Shown here one piece after another: positions 48,749 through 61,491 of a stretch of 64,000 nt of DNA. Numbering within the stretch: position 1 is the first letter of the stretch; each line of letters begins with the position of its first letter. The notes under the pieces were generated by a model. That model worked only from the letters and a program-made list of their open reading frames with translations. It searched no databases and had not been told where the DNA came from. Origin of the DNA: Numida meleagris (Eukaryota > Chordata > Aves > Galliformes > Numididae); assembly GCF_002078875.1 (NCBI RefSeq), contig NC_034410.1, positions 103,360,138-103,424,137 of the forward strand, given 5' to 3'. A program made the position numbers and the translations under genes.

Positions 48749-49719
48749 TTTGTATAACTTTATAATGTCTCTGTATTTTTCTATTGTGGAAGTGAACAGG
48801 TGCTTCTGTCTGACCTTCTCTGTTCCAGTCATTGTCGGATATATTTCTGTTACGTCATAATTTATTTGTTTTTCTCTAAAGCACTCACCTTTATAATCAC
48901 CGTGAATACTGCAGACATCTTGCTGTTCCTCTGATATTTTTTTCTTGCCCTTCTCCAGACCCACTGACTTTCTGGTTTTATCTTTTTTGAATTGTTGTGC
49001 ACAGAATTGCAAACAGCATTCAAGGTGAAGGTACACTCTCTGTTTACATTATGATACATTCTTAGCAGCATTTGTTTCCTTTCTTGTTTATTTAACTTGA
49101 TTCTCAGCTTCTGTCAATAGATGGTTTTCATCAAGGAGATTATGATGAAGACTTTTTCTTCCTGCAGACACATAAATTTAGAACCGATCAATCTATAGGC
49201 AGTGTTTTGCTGCTAGTCTCCTTCACTGCCAGCTGCCTCTTTGACTACCAGCTTGAGGTTAAATGTCTCCTTCTCAGGCCCTTCCCAACCCATAACCTGG
49301 AGAAGCACTGGTAGTAGTCCATACACCAAATCACTGATGTGTCACTGTCTAATTTATCATTCTCCACACACATATACATCTGAGGTGATGGTCTCATTGA
49401 AAATACAGGTAACTTCCTTTCCCCTTCCATTCTCTACGGAATGCATATGGATAAACAAACAAGCTGAAGCTCTACAAATACAGTTCACATCGCTATTTTC
49501 CTGCAATGCACAAAGTTCCCCTGCTCAGGAGTAAGGAGCTGCCTTGTCCAGATCCGTGGCACAGTCTGTGCTCCTGAAACAGTTCTTTTCTGTCTTGCTG
49601 TAACAATATTATTTTGCATTGTTTGCAAGCTTTGCTGTATCGCTTTCACTTCTTTACACAAATATTGATGAATATGTGGGAGTCTCCCAGTCAAAGGTAT
49701 TTTTTGGCTTATTTTGCAG
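48749..49719. other. Noncoding sequence, no gene seen
   Basis: A weak antisense CR1-like flavour occurs near 48945-49045 ('ttgcccttctccagac', 'gcaaacagcattcaaggtgaagg'), but too little matches to annotate. A 112-codon antisense frame over 48698-49036 begins within the CR1 remnant and has no recognisable domain. Confidence 0.6.
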
Positions 49720-49879
49720 GTCAGCCCCACCCCAGGCTGAAAACAAACCGCTTACTATAGCCAGTGCTGCTGACAACCTTGCAGTTTCTCATCGATTCTA
49801 TGACCCTTCTTTCTCACCCCACAACTGCATGGCTGCCCTTATGGCCTCCCCAGGGACGCTGTCAGGAAATGCACAGCAG
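49720..49879 (+). other. Candidate exon in the longest open frame of the window (weak)
   Basis: This lies in the longest open frame seen (49619-50242, 207 codons). An acceptor-like tract (tttttggcttattttgcag, AG at 49718-49719) precedes it, and a good donor match CAG|GTGGGA closes it at 49879/49880, giving 160 bases, phase 2 in and phase 0 out. The peptide is unusually protein-like for the region: ENKPLTIASAADNLAVSHRF, then YDPSFSPHNCMAALMASPGT. Beyond the donor the frame stays plausible (GDLMYHLLQMKAKQLLTQAQ), so a longer or terminal exon is equally possible, up to about 50060, after which it turns Leu/Pro-rich. I cannot name the family. Confidence 0.28.
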
Positions 49880-52800
49880 GTGGGAGATCTCATGTATCAT
49901 CTCCTGCAAATGAAGGCTAAGCAGCTCCTTACCCAAGCTCAGGCACAGACAAGTACCCTAAAATTATCTGGGCATTTGGCAGCAGCAGCTGTACGTAGCA
50001 ATGCACTGCAGACCAGGCAGCGGCGAGGCACAGAAACAGATGGCGCAGCAGAAAATATGGGTGTTGTGTTTGCTGTCTGGAGGCCTCCCTGCTTCCTTCC
50101 GTTATCGTCTTTGCTGAAGTTATTGTGGATAAAATGGGATTCCCTTTCTACCCCTCTTCCTGCTGCTTCTGTAGCAGGCTTTTTCCTGGAACTTCTCTCC
50201 ATTTATCTCTGGTCACTTCTACTGCTTCCTTTCCAGTTTTGACATTTTTGTACCTTTCTCTTCAACCTGTACTCTTATATTTTTGGCTCATCTCCACAAC
50301 ACTCACTTCACATGATAGCAATAGTATCGTTCCGACAGGTTTTTGCTGTTCATGAGGGAGGCGAGTGTAGGTATTACCATTTACCTCAAAGGAGTCATCA
50401 GAAAAATTTTAAACTTTTATGCTACAGAATGTGCATGGATGTATGTCCTGCCACAGCAGTGTCAAAATACCCATGAAAAAGCTTTTACTTTTTTTCCCTG
50501 AAGAAAATCATCAATCCAGTGGGAGACCAGTAAAGTCCTGGCAAAGTTTCCATTTACTTCATTCAAGATGAAGGGATTTTTTTGTTCTTCTGATGAATTT
50601 CAGGGCAATACAGCTCAATGAACAGAGATTTCCTTAGCACGAGTCCCTCTTTCAAGCACAGGGAGCTCTGGACCTTTGACACCCACTGGCATTCTGCTGC
50701 AATAGTGTTGCACAGCACTAGGGGAGGAAAACAAAATGCAGAAAACTCTGGTGATTAAAACTACAAATTTAAGAGCAAATTAAGTGGAAGTATGTAATGT
50801 ATCTTGAAGTGCAATGGGGCTGTGGTATGCATACAGTGAAGTAACTGCTCCGTGCCCTCCCAGACACGTTCTGTAAAGCACAGAAGTTAGCATTGTACAC
50901 CCAAAAGGGACACAGACTGGGGCAGGGACACTCAGAGAGAGCCTGTCAGGAAAACCAGTGGGCAGCAAAGAAATGCAAAAGTCCCTATCTCCACCTCCTG
51001 TGCTGTCCATAGCCTCAGCAGGGAATAAATAATGTCATTTGAGACTGAGGATAGGTGTTTTATTTATGTAAGTGCTCATATCCTCCTTTTTTCTTTCTCT
51101 GTGATTGTTAAGTTTCTTTTTATTGGCAATAAATTCATTAAAATTCTCCCACTTGGGACTGCTTTGCTGTGGACGCTCAGGATTCACTTTGCCTCTGGGA
51201 CCTCCACATTACCAATGCAAACTAGGCAAAGGCAGGAGATGCATTCTTATCTCCATGCCCTAGCTTTCCCTAAGTACTTTTAACCTATAATAGCTATGGA
51301 TACAAGCCCTGTGCACTTGTAAACTAGATGACAAACTGAACAGCACTTGTGCTCACATACTCCTGACAAACACAAACCGCAAAATCCCCAGGCATTCACC
51401 AGCCTGCTGAAAATTGTTTTGACCTTCACTCTGACATGGGATAAAGTGGCTGGGGGCAGGAAGTAGTTGCTGATCTGTGATTGCTTTTGAGGCAGTGAAT
51501 CATAGTCATGTTATCCCGGGACAACAGGGTTGCATATCTTTCAAATCACTGAAAATACTGGTTTCGGTCCATGGGTAGCGTTGTACTGCATGGCTTGAAA
51601 AGAGTTTATCCCTGCCTTTCATCTACTGGAAATAATTGAACTGCAATCATTAGACTGTGCATTTTTCTTTGCAGTTGTTGCCTTCTTTTCTTCTTTTTAA
51701 AACCTGAAAATGAGATTTACATTGCATTCCAGAATCCAGACTTCATGTATGAAGCTGTATGCTAGCCAGCATGGACATTAGGGACTGCAGCAGCGAGTCA
51801 TTGCTTTCCAGTGAAAAGCAACTCTGGCAAAGTTTGGGGCAGCAATTTAAAAGTGTTTTCTTCCTGTTTAAGTTAGGAGAAAGATTGGGGATTGGTACTT
51901 GTCAGGAAGTGATAGGGGTGACACTGTTTGCTAATGCTGTGGCATACATAAAACAAAAATTTACATCTTTCCCAACTTCTGCCAGAGTACACAATGAACA
52001 GAGAGGTGAAAGATACTTAAATTTATAAGCACAGGCACACCTTAAGGAATTGGATATTGAGGTATAAATGCTTTCTGTTCCTTAGGAAAAAATATAGGTG
52101 CAATCACAGGCTGTAGGAGCTAGCAGTTCTTCTGAAGCTTAAAAGAAACTTGCTTTTTGGCTATAAAATATGTATTATTCATCTTGCCCAGGTTAACTTT
52201 ATTTTTCTTTTAAAGGAGCTTTGACACTTGAAACTGGCATTTGTGAATTACTATAAATCTCTGCAGTATTAACCAGGTGGCAAGCTGGCTGTAGAAAATG
52301 AGAAATATGACCTATGGAATAGCCTGTTTAAACAGGAGCTGGGTTCAGCCTACTTGAAAGCACTAAACCAGGTGCTCAGACTGCTCTGCACTGCCTATCT
52401 ACAGACATTGCTCCATCCCAGTGTCACGGTAGTTCTTGAGTAGGTTTTAAAATATTTTCTATGTAATTGTATTTCTTTTTTTTTTTTTTCCTATCTCTTT
52501 CCTAAGAAAACAGATTGAAAATTAGAAGAACCAAGTGTAAATTTCCTGAGGATAGTCATTTGAATACAAAATTGAATTAGATCTGGCCATGTTTCTAACC
52601 CACTTTATGTTTGTCTTTCACATGCCTTTAAGCAAGTAAATTTTGCTAACGTAAGTGCTCAATAAAAGTTTCAAAAATCACAGTAGAACTAGTACATTTT
52701 AGGGCATTCAGTGTTGTTTATGCAGAAAGTGCCTGACCTTCCAAAATCCTTTCACACATCCTTAGCACAGAGACCAGACTATGATTCAGGAAATGTTTTG

Positions 52801-53157
52801 GCCACACCTTCTTGTAATTAGGAATGCAGATGCAGCCATATTACCAGAGAGTTAATATGTTCACCTCAAAGTTCATTTGGGGAATTAGCATAAGAAAAGA
52901 TGAGTAGGCAAAGCAGCCAGGTTGAAAAGCCAGATCATGTTACTATCTCTACCGGTGATACACTTGCATTGTTGTTTCTGGATCATATATCATTATTTCT
53001 TAACACTGCTGAAAGTGAAGTTGTTCCACGTTTCCTGCTCTACGAAATGCTGGAGAACCTGTCTTTTTGGACAAGATAATGGAAGATAATCACAGTAGTT
53101 TAGAGTTGGCTTTGTAGAGGTTTTCCAAAAATGGCTCTTTAGATGCACCAACAGTAC
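49880..53157. other. Noncoding sequence, no gene seen
   Basis: Apart from the continuation of the open frame described for 49720-49879, no coding signal is recognised. A 14-base T run lies at 52476-52489. Confidence 0.6.
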
Positions 53158-53597
53158 AGTCATAGAACCATAGAATGGCTTAGGTTGGAGGGGACCTTAA
53201 ACCCCCACCCAGTTCCAACTCTCTGCTGTGAGCAGGGCTGCCACCCACCAGCTCAGCTGCCCAGGGCTGCATCCAACCCGGCCTTGAGCGCCTCCAGGGA
53301 TGGGGCACCCACAGCTTCTCTGTGTAGACTCTGCCACGGCCTCACCACCCTCTGAGTAAAGAATTTCTTCCTAACATCTAACCTAAATCTCCACTCTTTT
53401 ATTTTAAAGCCATTCCCCCTTGTCCTATCACTATCAAGCCATGTAAAAAAGTTGATCCCCTTCCTGCTCCTAAGTGCCCTTCAAGTACTGGAAGGCCACA
53501 GTGAGGTCTTGTGGAGCATTCTCTTCTCCAAGCCTAAACAAGCCCAACTCCCTCAGCCTTTCTTCATCAGAGAGGTGCTCCAGCCCTCAGATCATTA
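53158..53597 (-). mobile_element. CR1 LINE 3' fragment, antisense
   Basis: About 440 bases. Read on the + strand it begins with the complement of the tail ('cagtcatagaaccatagaatggcttaggttggaggggacc') and runs through 'gagcgcctccagggatggggcacccacagc', 'aagaatttcttcctaacatctaacctaaatct' and 'cattcccccttgtcctatcactatcaagcc' to 'agaggtgctccagccctcagatcatt'. The 5' truncation is therefore at about 53597. It is the same subfamily as 17216-17407 but extends about 250 bases further into the element. Confidence 0.96.
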
Positions 53598-55425
53598 ATG
53601 GGGAAATACCACAGATACTGATGAATCCTGCTGCTGCTCTTCCTTTGTGGTAGTAAAACTGTTCACCTCTCAGATAAAACATGTCTTGCTTTCGAACCTT
53701 AACATGGATCTCTCTGCTTCCCACAGAAACAGCAGGATGGGACCAGTCTGAAATTCTGTGTGAATGAATCTGGCTGGTTTTGAGAAGAAGTATCTCTGAA
53801 ACAACACACAAATCCATTTCTCTCATTATTATTATTTTTTTCAGTATAAATACATTCCTGAGAAAAATTGAGAGCTTGAAGATGAGTGTTGACTGAAAGC
53901 TTCTTCGAGCTGAGTGCAAATAGATTGCCTCCCAGTGTTTAATTCTTTCTGCATTAAGGGCTGCATGAGTAAAAAGAGATTACCTCAGAGACACCTGGGT
54001 GGCTCTGCCACCCATTTTTACCCCTCAGAACTCTGAGGCCCACAAATCTTGGCAAACAGCAAAGGTCAGAAGAGTCTCTTTGTATACTAGTTGAAAAATG
54101 AATGTAAATGAGGAAAGCCAAAGGAAGACAGATTTTGAATGGTAAGTGAGAGTAATAACAGTGAGTGGGTGAAATTATCCACTCAAGCAGTGAAAGCAAC
54201 AAGGAAGTCAAGGGAAATACTGAACAAGCCAGACAGAATATTTCAGTGCACATCAGCATGAGAGAAAAAAGGCTCCGGTGCAGAAAAGCTGAAAAGCTGA
54301 AAAGCTGAGCTCATGCTGTGTGGGAGAATGGGATTAACATAATTCTTTCACCTTTGAACTTGCGGAGAGTGCACGAAACAAATGTTCCAATCAAAATATT
54401 AGAAGATCATTGCACCCATATGAAAACTCTGTATTTGGGCCCTGTGAGTTCAGCAGTTGGGGAAAGAAGTCAACGCATCTGATTGCTCCGCAACAGCCTT
54501 TCAAATATCTTTCGTATCGATGTTGGAACATCTTGTAGAGGGAATAATTTGTAATGGAATTACAGTTGGTTTTAAAAGTGAGGAGGGTAAGGCAGTGATT
54601 GCACACACCAGAGCAGCTATAATCTCAATAAAGTGCGGGGAAGCACACCAGGCAAAGAAAGATCTGTGCGTGGCAGAAGAAAAAATGCAAAGGCTGACAT
54701 AAGATTGAACAGTAAGCTCTGTTTCAAAAGAAATTTTGTGATAGCAGATCAAGGAAAGTAAATGCATTCTGGTATTCAAGAAAGAGAATGAGCTTAGGCA
54801 GAAGTCCCCAACAAATCTCAGAGCTGTGAGCAGCTAACAAAATCCTCATAGATGACAGCTTTGAAGAAAAATAGTTTTGCAGGGGAAGGACCGGGCTGAG
54901 CCTCAGGAGGTTGGTGTCCTCATTGCTACACTGCTACATGTGCTCTCTGGGACTGTGAAGGGGAAAAAAGATTCACCAAAGATTTCCTTTATGAAATGGA
55001 GTTAATATTTCCCTTCCCTCACACTGCATCATCTATTTATGAAAAAATAACATTTTTGTATTTATTCTGAGCTGAGCCTGTCAGGTGTTACTGTGGAAAA
55101 TAACATTCTAGGGACATCTGAAAGAAAAAACTTGTGTACCAAGAGAGATGTCCTGCAAACCTGCATATTCAGAAGTAGAATACGAGGTCGAGGCCATGTA
55201 TGCCACTTACACAGAGGCCATCTTTTATGAGGTGGCAAGGAGGCGGAATCCACTTGGATTCTTCATGTTAGTCTGGAGACTTTTATGCTCTTCAGGTTGT
55301 CAGCAGGTCAATCTTACAACCAAAACCAATGTTTGTGGGTGTTTTCTGAAGGCCACTGGAAAATGTTTAGGGCCGGTAGAGCAATCAAACCTTTCAAGAC
55401 CTTATCCTGACCTTTAATGGTCCCT
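53598..55425. other. Noncoding sequence, no gene seen
   Basis: No supported gene. It contains a threefold tandem of an 8-base unit at 54283-54306. A frame at 55148-55417 looks mildly protein-like near its start but lacks matching splice sites and runs into a CR1 remnant at its end. Confidence 0.6.
54283..54306. repeat. Three tandem copies of GAAAAGCT
   Basis: Three perfect 8-base units. It is a minor minisatellite-like duplication, probably from replication slippage. Confidence 0.95.
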
Positions 55426-55490
55426 TTGACCCTGCTCTGAGCAGACTGTATGCTCCTTGAAGTCCATTCCAACACAACTGATTCTGTGAC
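55426..55490 (+). mobile_element. Eroded CR1 3' terminal remnant
   Basis: 'ttgaccctgctctgagcagactgtatgctccttgaagtccattccaacacaactgattctgtga' resembles the 3' end of an older CR1 subfamily (pattern ctgctctgagcag...gacct..agaggtcc.ttccaac...attctgtga). Several substitutions suggest an old insertion. Confidence 0.55.
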
Positions 55491-58400
55491 TATTGTTCCG
55501 TGAAATACTCAAACTAAGTAAAAAAACAATATTGATGACATGACTTCTGACAAGCATTTGGGCACAGTTAGGATCTGGTTTGATGGTATGGCTTGAGACA
55601 AAGTAATAGAATAGTGCTGCTGTCCTGCCCTGATCCCCAGTATCCCCACCGCTCCCACTCGTAGCCATGCCCTCCCACTTCTCGCTTTCAGGTGACTGTC
55701 ATACGGGTGTAAATCATATAGCAAGACACATCAGTCCTTCAAACAGCAAAGGAAGGACAAAGTGAGCCAGTTTCATTTGAGATGAGTGATTGTAAAGGAA
55801 GCAGGAGTAATAAGTAGTAACTGGGAACAGAGAGATGGGGAGAGGAGAGAAGAGAGAAGATGAGAAAAGTATAAGTGATAAGAAGAAAAAATAGCACTTT
55901 CCCCCTTTTGTCACTGACTTTGTATGTAATTTGGCCATATGGTGAATACACAACCTAAAACAGGAATAAATTAGAATCGCTATTGCTCTTGAAGTTATCC
56001 ACACTATCCATTCAAAACATTGTCTGGTATATGAGCACTAAAACAAAGGCTTCAGCAGAACCTCAGCAGAACTTGAAGCATGGGAATTAAGTAGTAGTGA
56101 CAATGCCTCATACAGCGCAGAAAAAGCCAATGCCCTTTTGCACAGTACACTGTCATGAAGCACTATGGTGAAGGAGGGGCTGAGAGAATGAGAATGGCAG
56201 CAAAAGTACGATCTTGATCCGTTACAATTCCGATGTGGTGTTCTGAGCAAGGATAAAGGAGAAACAGATCTTTGCAAAAATCAAATTCCTACCAAGTAAG
56301 AAAAGTAAATGTGAAGAGGGGAGAGAACACACTCCGATCTACACTACACATTCTTCAAGGCTTTCCAGTATCAGCCATCTGAATACACACAGTACTCCTA
56401 ATTGTGCACTTTCCTCTCTGATTTATTCTGAACAGGGTAACACAACGACCGCAATGCAGTGCTCCATACCCTCATAAAAGGATGTGTTTCTCCTCAACGA
56501 CCTGCCCATTGCAGGCAAACAACCCTGTGTTATATATGTGTCTTTGTTCCCAAGGCTCTGGAGCAAAAATCCCACAACTCCAAAATGTACTATAAGGGTA
56601 ATAAATGGAAAACAACAAGCCTTTGACGCAGGAAAATTGCACGCTCAGACAAAAGCTCAGGACAATCTAGAGTTGGTGAAATCATGATGAGTGCTACAAA
56701 AATCCAGCGATAATGGACACAGAGCTTGCTACACAAAAGAACACATGCCATATAGCAATGGCCTTATGAGTGAGTGGCATTCAAACCACAGACACAACTT
56801 GAAAGCAATAAGAAGTGATTGTATTGCAATGAAACGTCTTCCCAGACGGAGTAATCCCAGAGCTGCAAGTATACTCTTTGTATTATTAAGGAACATTAAA
56901 TCCCAAAGAACTGAAAATGTCTCATTCCAAAATGAAAGATAGCTTTAGATCATTGTGCTTGCTATTAAATGTAAAGGTCTTCACAGTTTAAGGCCATACT
57001 TTTTAAGCTGATCTCTTCTACAAGAGTTACAGTTAACACTGTGTTAAATGGCAGTAGAGACTAGCTCATCCCAGCTTTTGAAGGGAGAAACATTTGCTGA
57101 TTGTCTTCAAGTTCTTCTCTTTAGTCTGAATACGTGGGATAGCTAATGCTTGGCAGGAATCCAAACCTTTTGGTTCAGCAAACCTTATTGTTTTCTCAAC
57201 TGCTGCAGTCTAGATTATTTATTTTCTTCACTGTTTCCCAATTGCACCAATTTGTGCTAACAAAAAAGAAGCCCATGGGCAGCACCACATAGCCTTGTGA
57301 AACTCCCATAGTTGAGCTGAGACCAGTTTTGCCTGGTGGATGGAAAATCTGTGCCTCCGGTTGCCCACCTTGCCCTCCAGCTGTCCACCAGCAGCCTCAG
57401 AGAACATTCCTCGTGCCTCAGTGGCACCACTCCATAGTACATGTTCATTTGGTCCATTAGGGAGGAAGGTCTCAATTGCTGCAGAGATCTGGAGTGGCAG
57501 CACATGGTCCCTTCTATTCTGAGGTGCAAGACTGTGGTGGGTGGACCACCAACAGCTGTGGCAGTGGCACCTCCAGACGCCACGAGCATTTTCTCGCTGA
57601 ATCAGTGAGATACATCTGTGTGGGACACAGGGACAGGGTTGCTGCTTAAGCAAGTGATTTCTGCAGAATTGTTCTGCAGTTCATTCTTGCCAAGAAATAG
57701 CACTAATGTGACTTTGCGAAGTTTTTCCCACCTCAGGTCAACTCAGATAAGTGTTCAGCAAGCCCAGAGCTGTATTTCTTTTCTCTGGATGAACAGCTAC
57801 CCTAAATTGTTAGTGAGGTGCAATTTAAAAGAGCTGGTAATAGATTTGCCAAAGTCTTCTCTGTAGAATCGATATTAGCTTGTACTCATAATAGCATTTC
57901 AAACCATTGCATACTGAAGCCCTGACCATCTGGGCCAGGAAATGGCAAGGGGAATTAGCATTTCTCCTCTGCTAGCCCCCAGTATGCTACCCTGTGGCTA
58001 TTACAGCCATCTATTTTGCATTCTGGTTCCCCTGTGATATTGACAATAAACAGTAAACAGTGCACTTGGTAATAACTTCTCCAAAGGAAAAAAAAGGTAC
58101 TCAACAAAAAAGCGTAATGTGGACACACTCTGTAGGAGTTTCCAAGATGGTTTGCAGCAGCCATTCAGGCATCAATGCCAAACAAAATTATCTGAGTGGT
58201 AGAAAAGGTCCCCAAACAGCTGCCACCAGCTGTAGCAGGCCAAGCTGGAAATAATGAAAAGGAGTTCTTTTTTTTTTTTTTTTTTCCAAGGCATTATTAG
58301 AAATGGGAACAGAATGATGTAGAGTGTCTGTACCTTCTAAAATGTCTTTTGTTGTTCATAATCCTTACAGCAATTTACATATGTCACCATCTGCTGGTTT

Positions 58401-58701
58401 CCTCCATCACTGTGGTACAATATTATGTTACTCTATAACTTCAATAAAATATTTCATAAAATTCCCATGATTCTGCTTAGAAAAGAGTGGATTGGAGGCA
58501 TCACTGTAATGGAAATAGCCAAGCCCTTGTGAAACCACCAGAGCTTGAGGAAGCTTACAAAGCTCAGCCCACGTTTTACCTGCAGAACCAGACAAGTGGT
58601 TTCTGGGAGTCGTGCCTGGGAACAGGGAAAGAGATTGCCACCTGGAGTGACTTGATGGAGGACAATAGAAGGATTGGTTTTACTGTTAGGAAAGAGAGAG
58701 G
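55491..58701. other. Noncoding sequence, no gene seen
   Basis: Overlapping open frames at 57228-57653 on the - strand (141 and 110 codons) have no domain and oppose a further + strand frame. An 18-base T run lies at 58268-58285. Confidence 0.65.
58268..58285. repeat. T18 homopolymer
   Basis: Eighteen consecutive T residues, without a recognisable retroposed sequence on either side. Confidence 0.95.
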
Positions 58702-58800
58702 AATCCCAAAACCACGGAATGGCTGAGACTGGAAGGCAACTCTTGGCCTATGAGGTCCAACCCTGCTTGTGCATGGACTCATAGAGCAGGGAGGCCAGGA
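58702..58800 (-). mobile_element. CR1 3' terminal remnant, antisense
   Basis: 'cccaaaaccacggaatggctgagactggaaggcaactcttggcctatgaggtccaaccctgcttgtgcatggactcatagagcagg' matches the antisense 3' end of an older CR1 subfamily ('cacagaatggctgaggctggaagg...gtccaacccc...agagcagg'). The right edge is approximate. Confidence 0.75.
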
Positions 58801-59163
58801 AATGCTTTACAGGCAGCCAGTGACAAAGCAGCACTTTAATCAGCTTACTGCCCAGTCCTTAGGATCCTAATTTGTGCCTTCCCATTCTTTTTGTCTCATT
58901 TCTGCCTGTCTGCGTTCTTGTCTGAACTCCATTCCTCTAGTCATCAAGTTTCAGTGTGCTTTTTTTTTTTCCAATTTTTTTTATACAATGATCTTCTTTG
59001 GTTTCTTTTTTTGGGTGATCTTGAAGGATAGTTTGCAGGTCCACCTCATAACTCATTTTGACATTAAATCTGTCTGGTAGTGTTTCCTTTGTCCGGAAGT
59101 GAGAACAGTCCCTTATCCAATTCTTCACTATGGATCCATGTAGTGCTCACTTTTTAACACTTT

Positions 59164-59230
59164 ATAATCATAGAATCACAAAATACCCCCAGTTGGAAGG
59201 GATCCATGTGGAACACCAAGTCCAACTCCT
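59164..59230 (-). mobile_element. CR1 3' terminal remnant, antisense
   Basis: 'ataatcatagaatcacaaaatacccccagttggaagggatccatgtggaacaccaagtccaactcctg' is the antisense 3' end of a CR1. It is truncated to about 67 bases and directly followed by a local tandem duplication. Confidence 0.82.
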
Positions 59231-59270
59231 GTAATGGTGAATGCGTGAATATAATGGTGAATACGTGGAT
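59231..59270. repeat. Imperfect 2 x 20-base tandem duplication
   Basis: Bases 59231-59250 and 59251-59270 share 17 of 20 positions (core TAATGGTGAAT.CGTG.AT). It starts exactly where the CR1 remnant stops matching. Confidence 0.85.
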
Positions 59271-60123
59271 ATTTACAGGCTTTGTAAAATGCCTTCCATA
59301 AAACGAGTCTCTGCATGAACAGATCATTTTGTTATTGGGGTGGACAGATAAAAAAGAAGAGCAGTAGTTTAAAAGTGATCATAATAAAGGAAATGAACAT
59401 ATAGACGAAGTGTATGGTGAGAGGAACAGGACTCTGAAAACTGTAGTGTACTTGTCTGTATCTAATCAGTTTATTATTATATTGTATTATATAGCAAGCT
59501 AAACTATTAGGGCAATACACTGGACAGGGTTAAATAAATGCTTTTAAAATGCTGGACAGTGTCTTACATGAGGGCTAGAAATATACTACATAGCTCTCAA
59601 CTTGCTGCATGCAATAGTTTTGCTGAAAATGCCTCATGGCAGCTTTGCTCTGCTGCATGCATAGGTTTGATAAATCCATCTACTTCGGGGCTTCTCTTCA
59701 TAGCCAGAAAGGCAGCATTTCTAACTGCAGGGAAACAAATAGAAATGAGCTACTCTGAGGAAAAAATACAGGGAGGACAAGCTATGTTATATTTCCTTCC
59801 AGTTACATTTATTCCAAGCGTAACTTGAACTGGGGAATAGTATTGATGTAGGTGAAATTACCCTGAAACTTTAGTATGCTGTTTCATTATGCTCATTCTT
59901 TGGACAGATGATGCTTCTTAGCTCAAGATAAAAAACACCACTTGCTTAGCAATGACAAACGCAGAGAAGAACTGAAAATAGAAAATAATAGCCAAACAGA
60001 TCTTCAAAGGGACAAAATATCAAAAAATGCAGCACAATTGCTTGGTTTTTGCCACCTTCCTCACCTTCTCCTATATTGTCTGTCCTACCACCTCCTTTCT
60101 TTGTATCTTTTTTTTCTTTTTTC

Positions 60124-60139
60124 GTTTGTTTGTTTGTTT
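60124..60139. repeat. (GTTT)4 repeat
   Basis: Four perfect GTTT units in a T-rich stretch. A short microsatellite. Confidence 0.9.
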
Positions 60140-61472
60140 ACAAAGCTGCTAATTGCCTGGGTTCCTGGCAATGCTTGTCCATGTGTTAATCTTTGAAGTA
60201 TAACCGAATTAAAGAGCTCTAGGTTCTGTGTTTTTAACCACATAAAAAATAAGAACACTTGTTGGCAGCAGTGTGATTCAATGTGAATCTTTCTTCAAGA
60301 AAAAACAGAATTATTGTTTGGGGCTCTTCTCTGCAGGTGCCTCTGCACTTGGCATTAGTGCAGGAGCTCACAGCACTGCTGAGGGCTTATCACTGCCTCG
60401 ACATGCACAACAAGGAGTCTCGCAGTAATAAAAAAGGAATTTAGAGATTATTCTGTGGTGACGGGGTAGCTGTCTGTGGGCTTGGGTGGAAGATCCAGGC
60501 TGGTATCCCAGACTTGAACTCAGCTGTTGAAAACTGCAACTCTGAAGCATCTATTTACTTTAATCCTCAGTTTACAGATATTCTCTTCCATGTCTCATTG
60601 TATGAACTTTTCTTGAGCAGCATTATTTCATCTTCCTGCAGTCTTTTGCATTCAGAAGACATGCTCTAAGCTCTGGTTAAGATGCAGAAGATAAGAGTTA
60701 AATGCTGTACTTTATTTTAAGGAATAAGTCACGTCTGATAAACAGTTTTATCTGGAGAGGAATTTGAATTTTTTTAGCTTATCTTGCTTCTGTTCTATCC
60801 AGGCAAAATGTCACACATCGACATCTATAGGGGAGCTATTGCCAGTGACCTTTACGCTGCCTTGAAAGAGCCTCAGAAACTGCTTTTTTTTTTTTCTTTG
60901 CCATTTGTTTAAAGAAAGAGGAGAGGAAATGACTCCGAATTCTTTCATTAGCAGCCAAATCTTCACTTCTTAACAACACACCTCCGAGCAGGTAACATGG
61001 ATCGCAGTCAATAGGAACGGCCTAAGTCTAGCAAATGTCTGAGGTAACTTTAGAGTAAAACTGCATTGTTCGTGGCATAAAAAGACCCGTGTATTTTGCA
61101 AGCACCAATATATATTTTTTTCTTTGTGAGACTGTGACTCTCCACGTGGAGAGACACAAACCTGAGTGCTCCGCTGTTTAAAACAAAAATTAAGACCAGT
61201 TTGCACAGCACTGTAGATTAAACAAGAGAAAATGTTGGGTAATTAAATGCTAATGATTCAAGCTGGGTGCTTATGTTTTAGATTACTTGCCTAATAATGT
61301 TAGCATTTAAATGGTCAGCTATGAAGTTAACAAACAGCCCATTAGGATGCAGCCGGGGAGCTGGGGCTCTTTGGGTGCCATTGTTTCAGTCTGGCTGGCT
61401 GCAGACTCAACAGAACAGCGGTGGTGGGATTTACATAGCGAAGAGCATTTTTGCAATTGGAAGAGCCAGAAG

Positions 61473-61491
61473 TTTTTTTTTTTTTTTTTTT
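61473..61491. repeat. T19 homopolymer
   Basis: Nineteen consecutive T residues, the longest homopolymer in the window. No retroelement body is recognised beside it. Confidence 0.95.

Noticed and set aside
48930..49070. Possible antisense CR1 ('ttgcccttctccagac', 'gcaaacagcattcaaggtgaagg')
   Set aside because: Only two short patches match with unrelated sequence between; too weak without an alignment.
55148..55417. Protein-like start (MSCKPAYSEVEYEVEAMY) on the + strand
   Set aside because: No good donor follows, the frame decays into low-information sequence, and it stops just before a CR1 remnant. Kept only as a note.
57228..57653. 141- and 110-codon frames on the - strand
   Set aside because: They overlap in two frames with no domain; I considered an exapted exon but saw no convincing borders.
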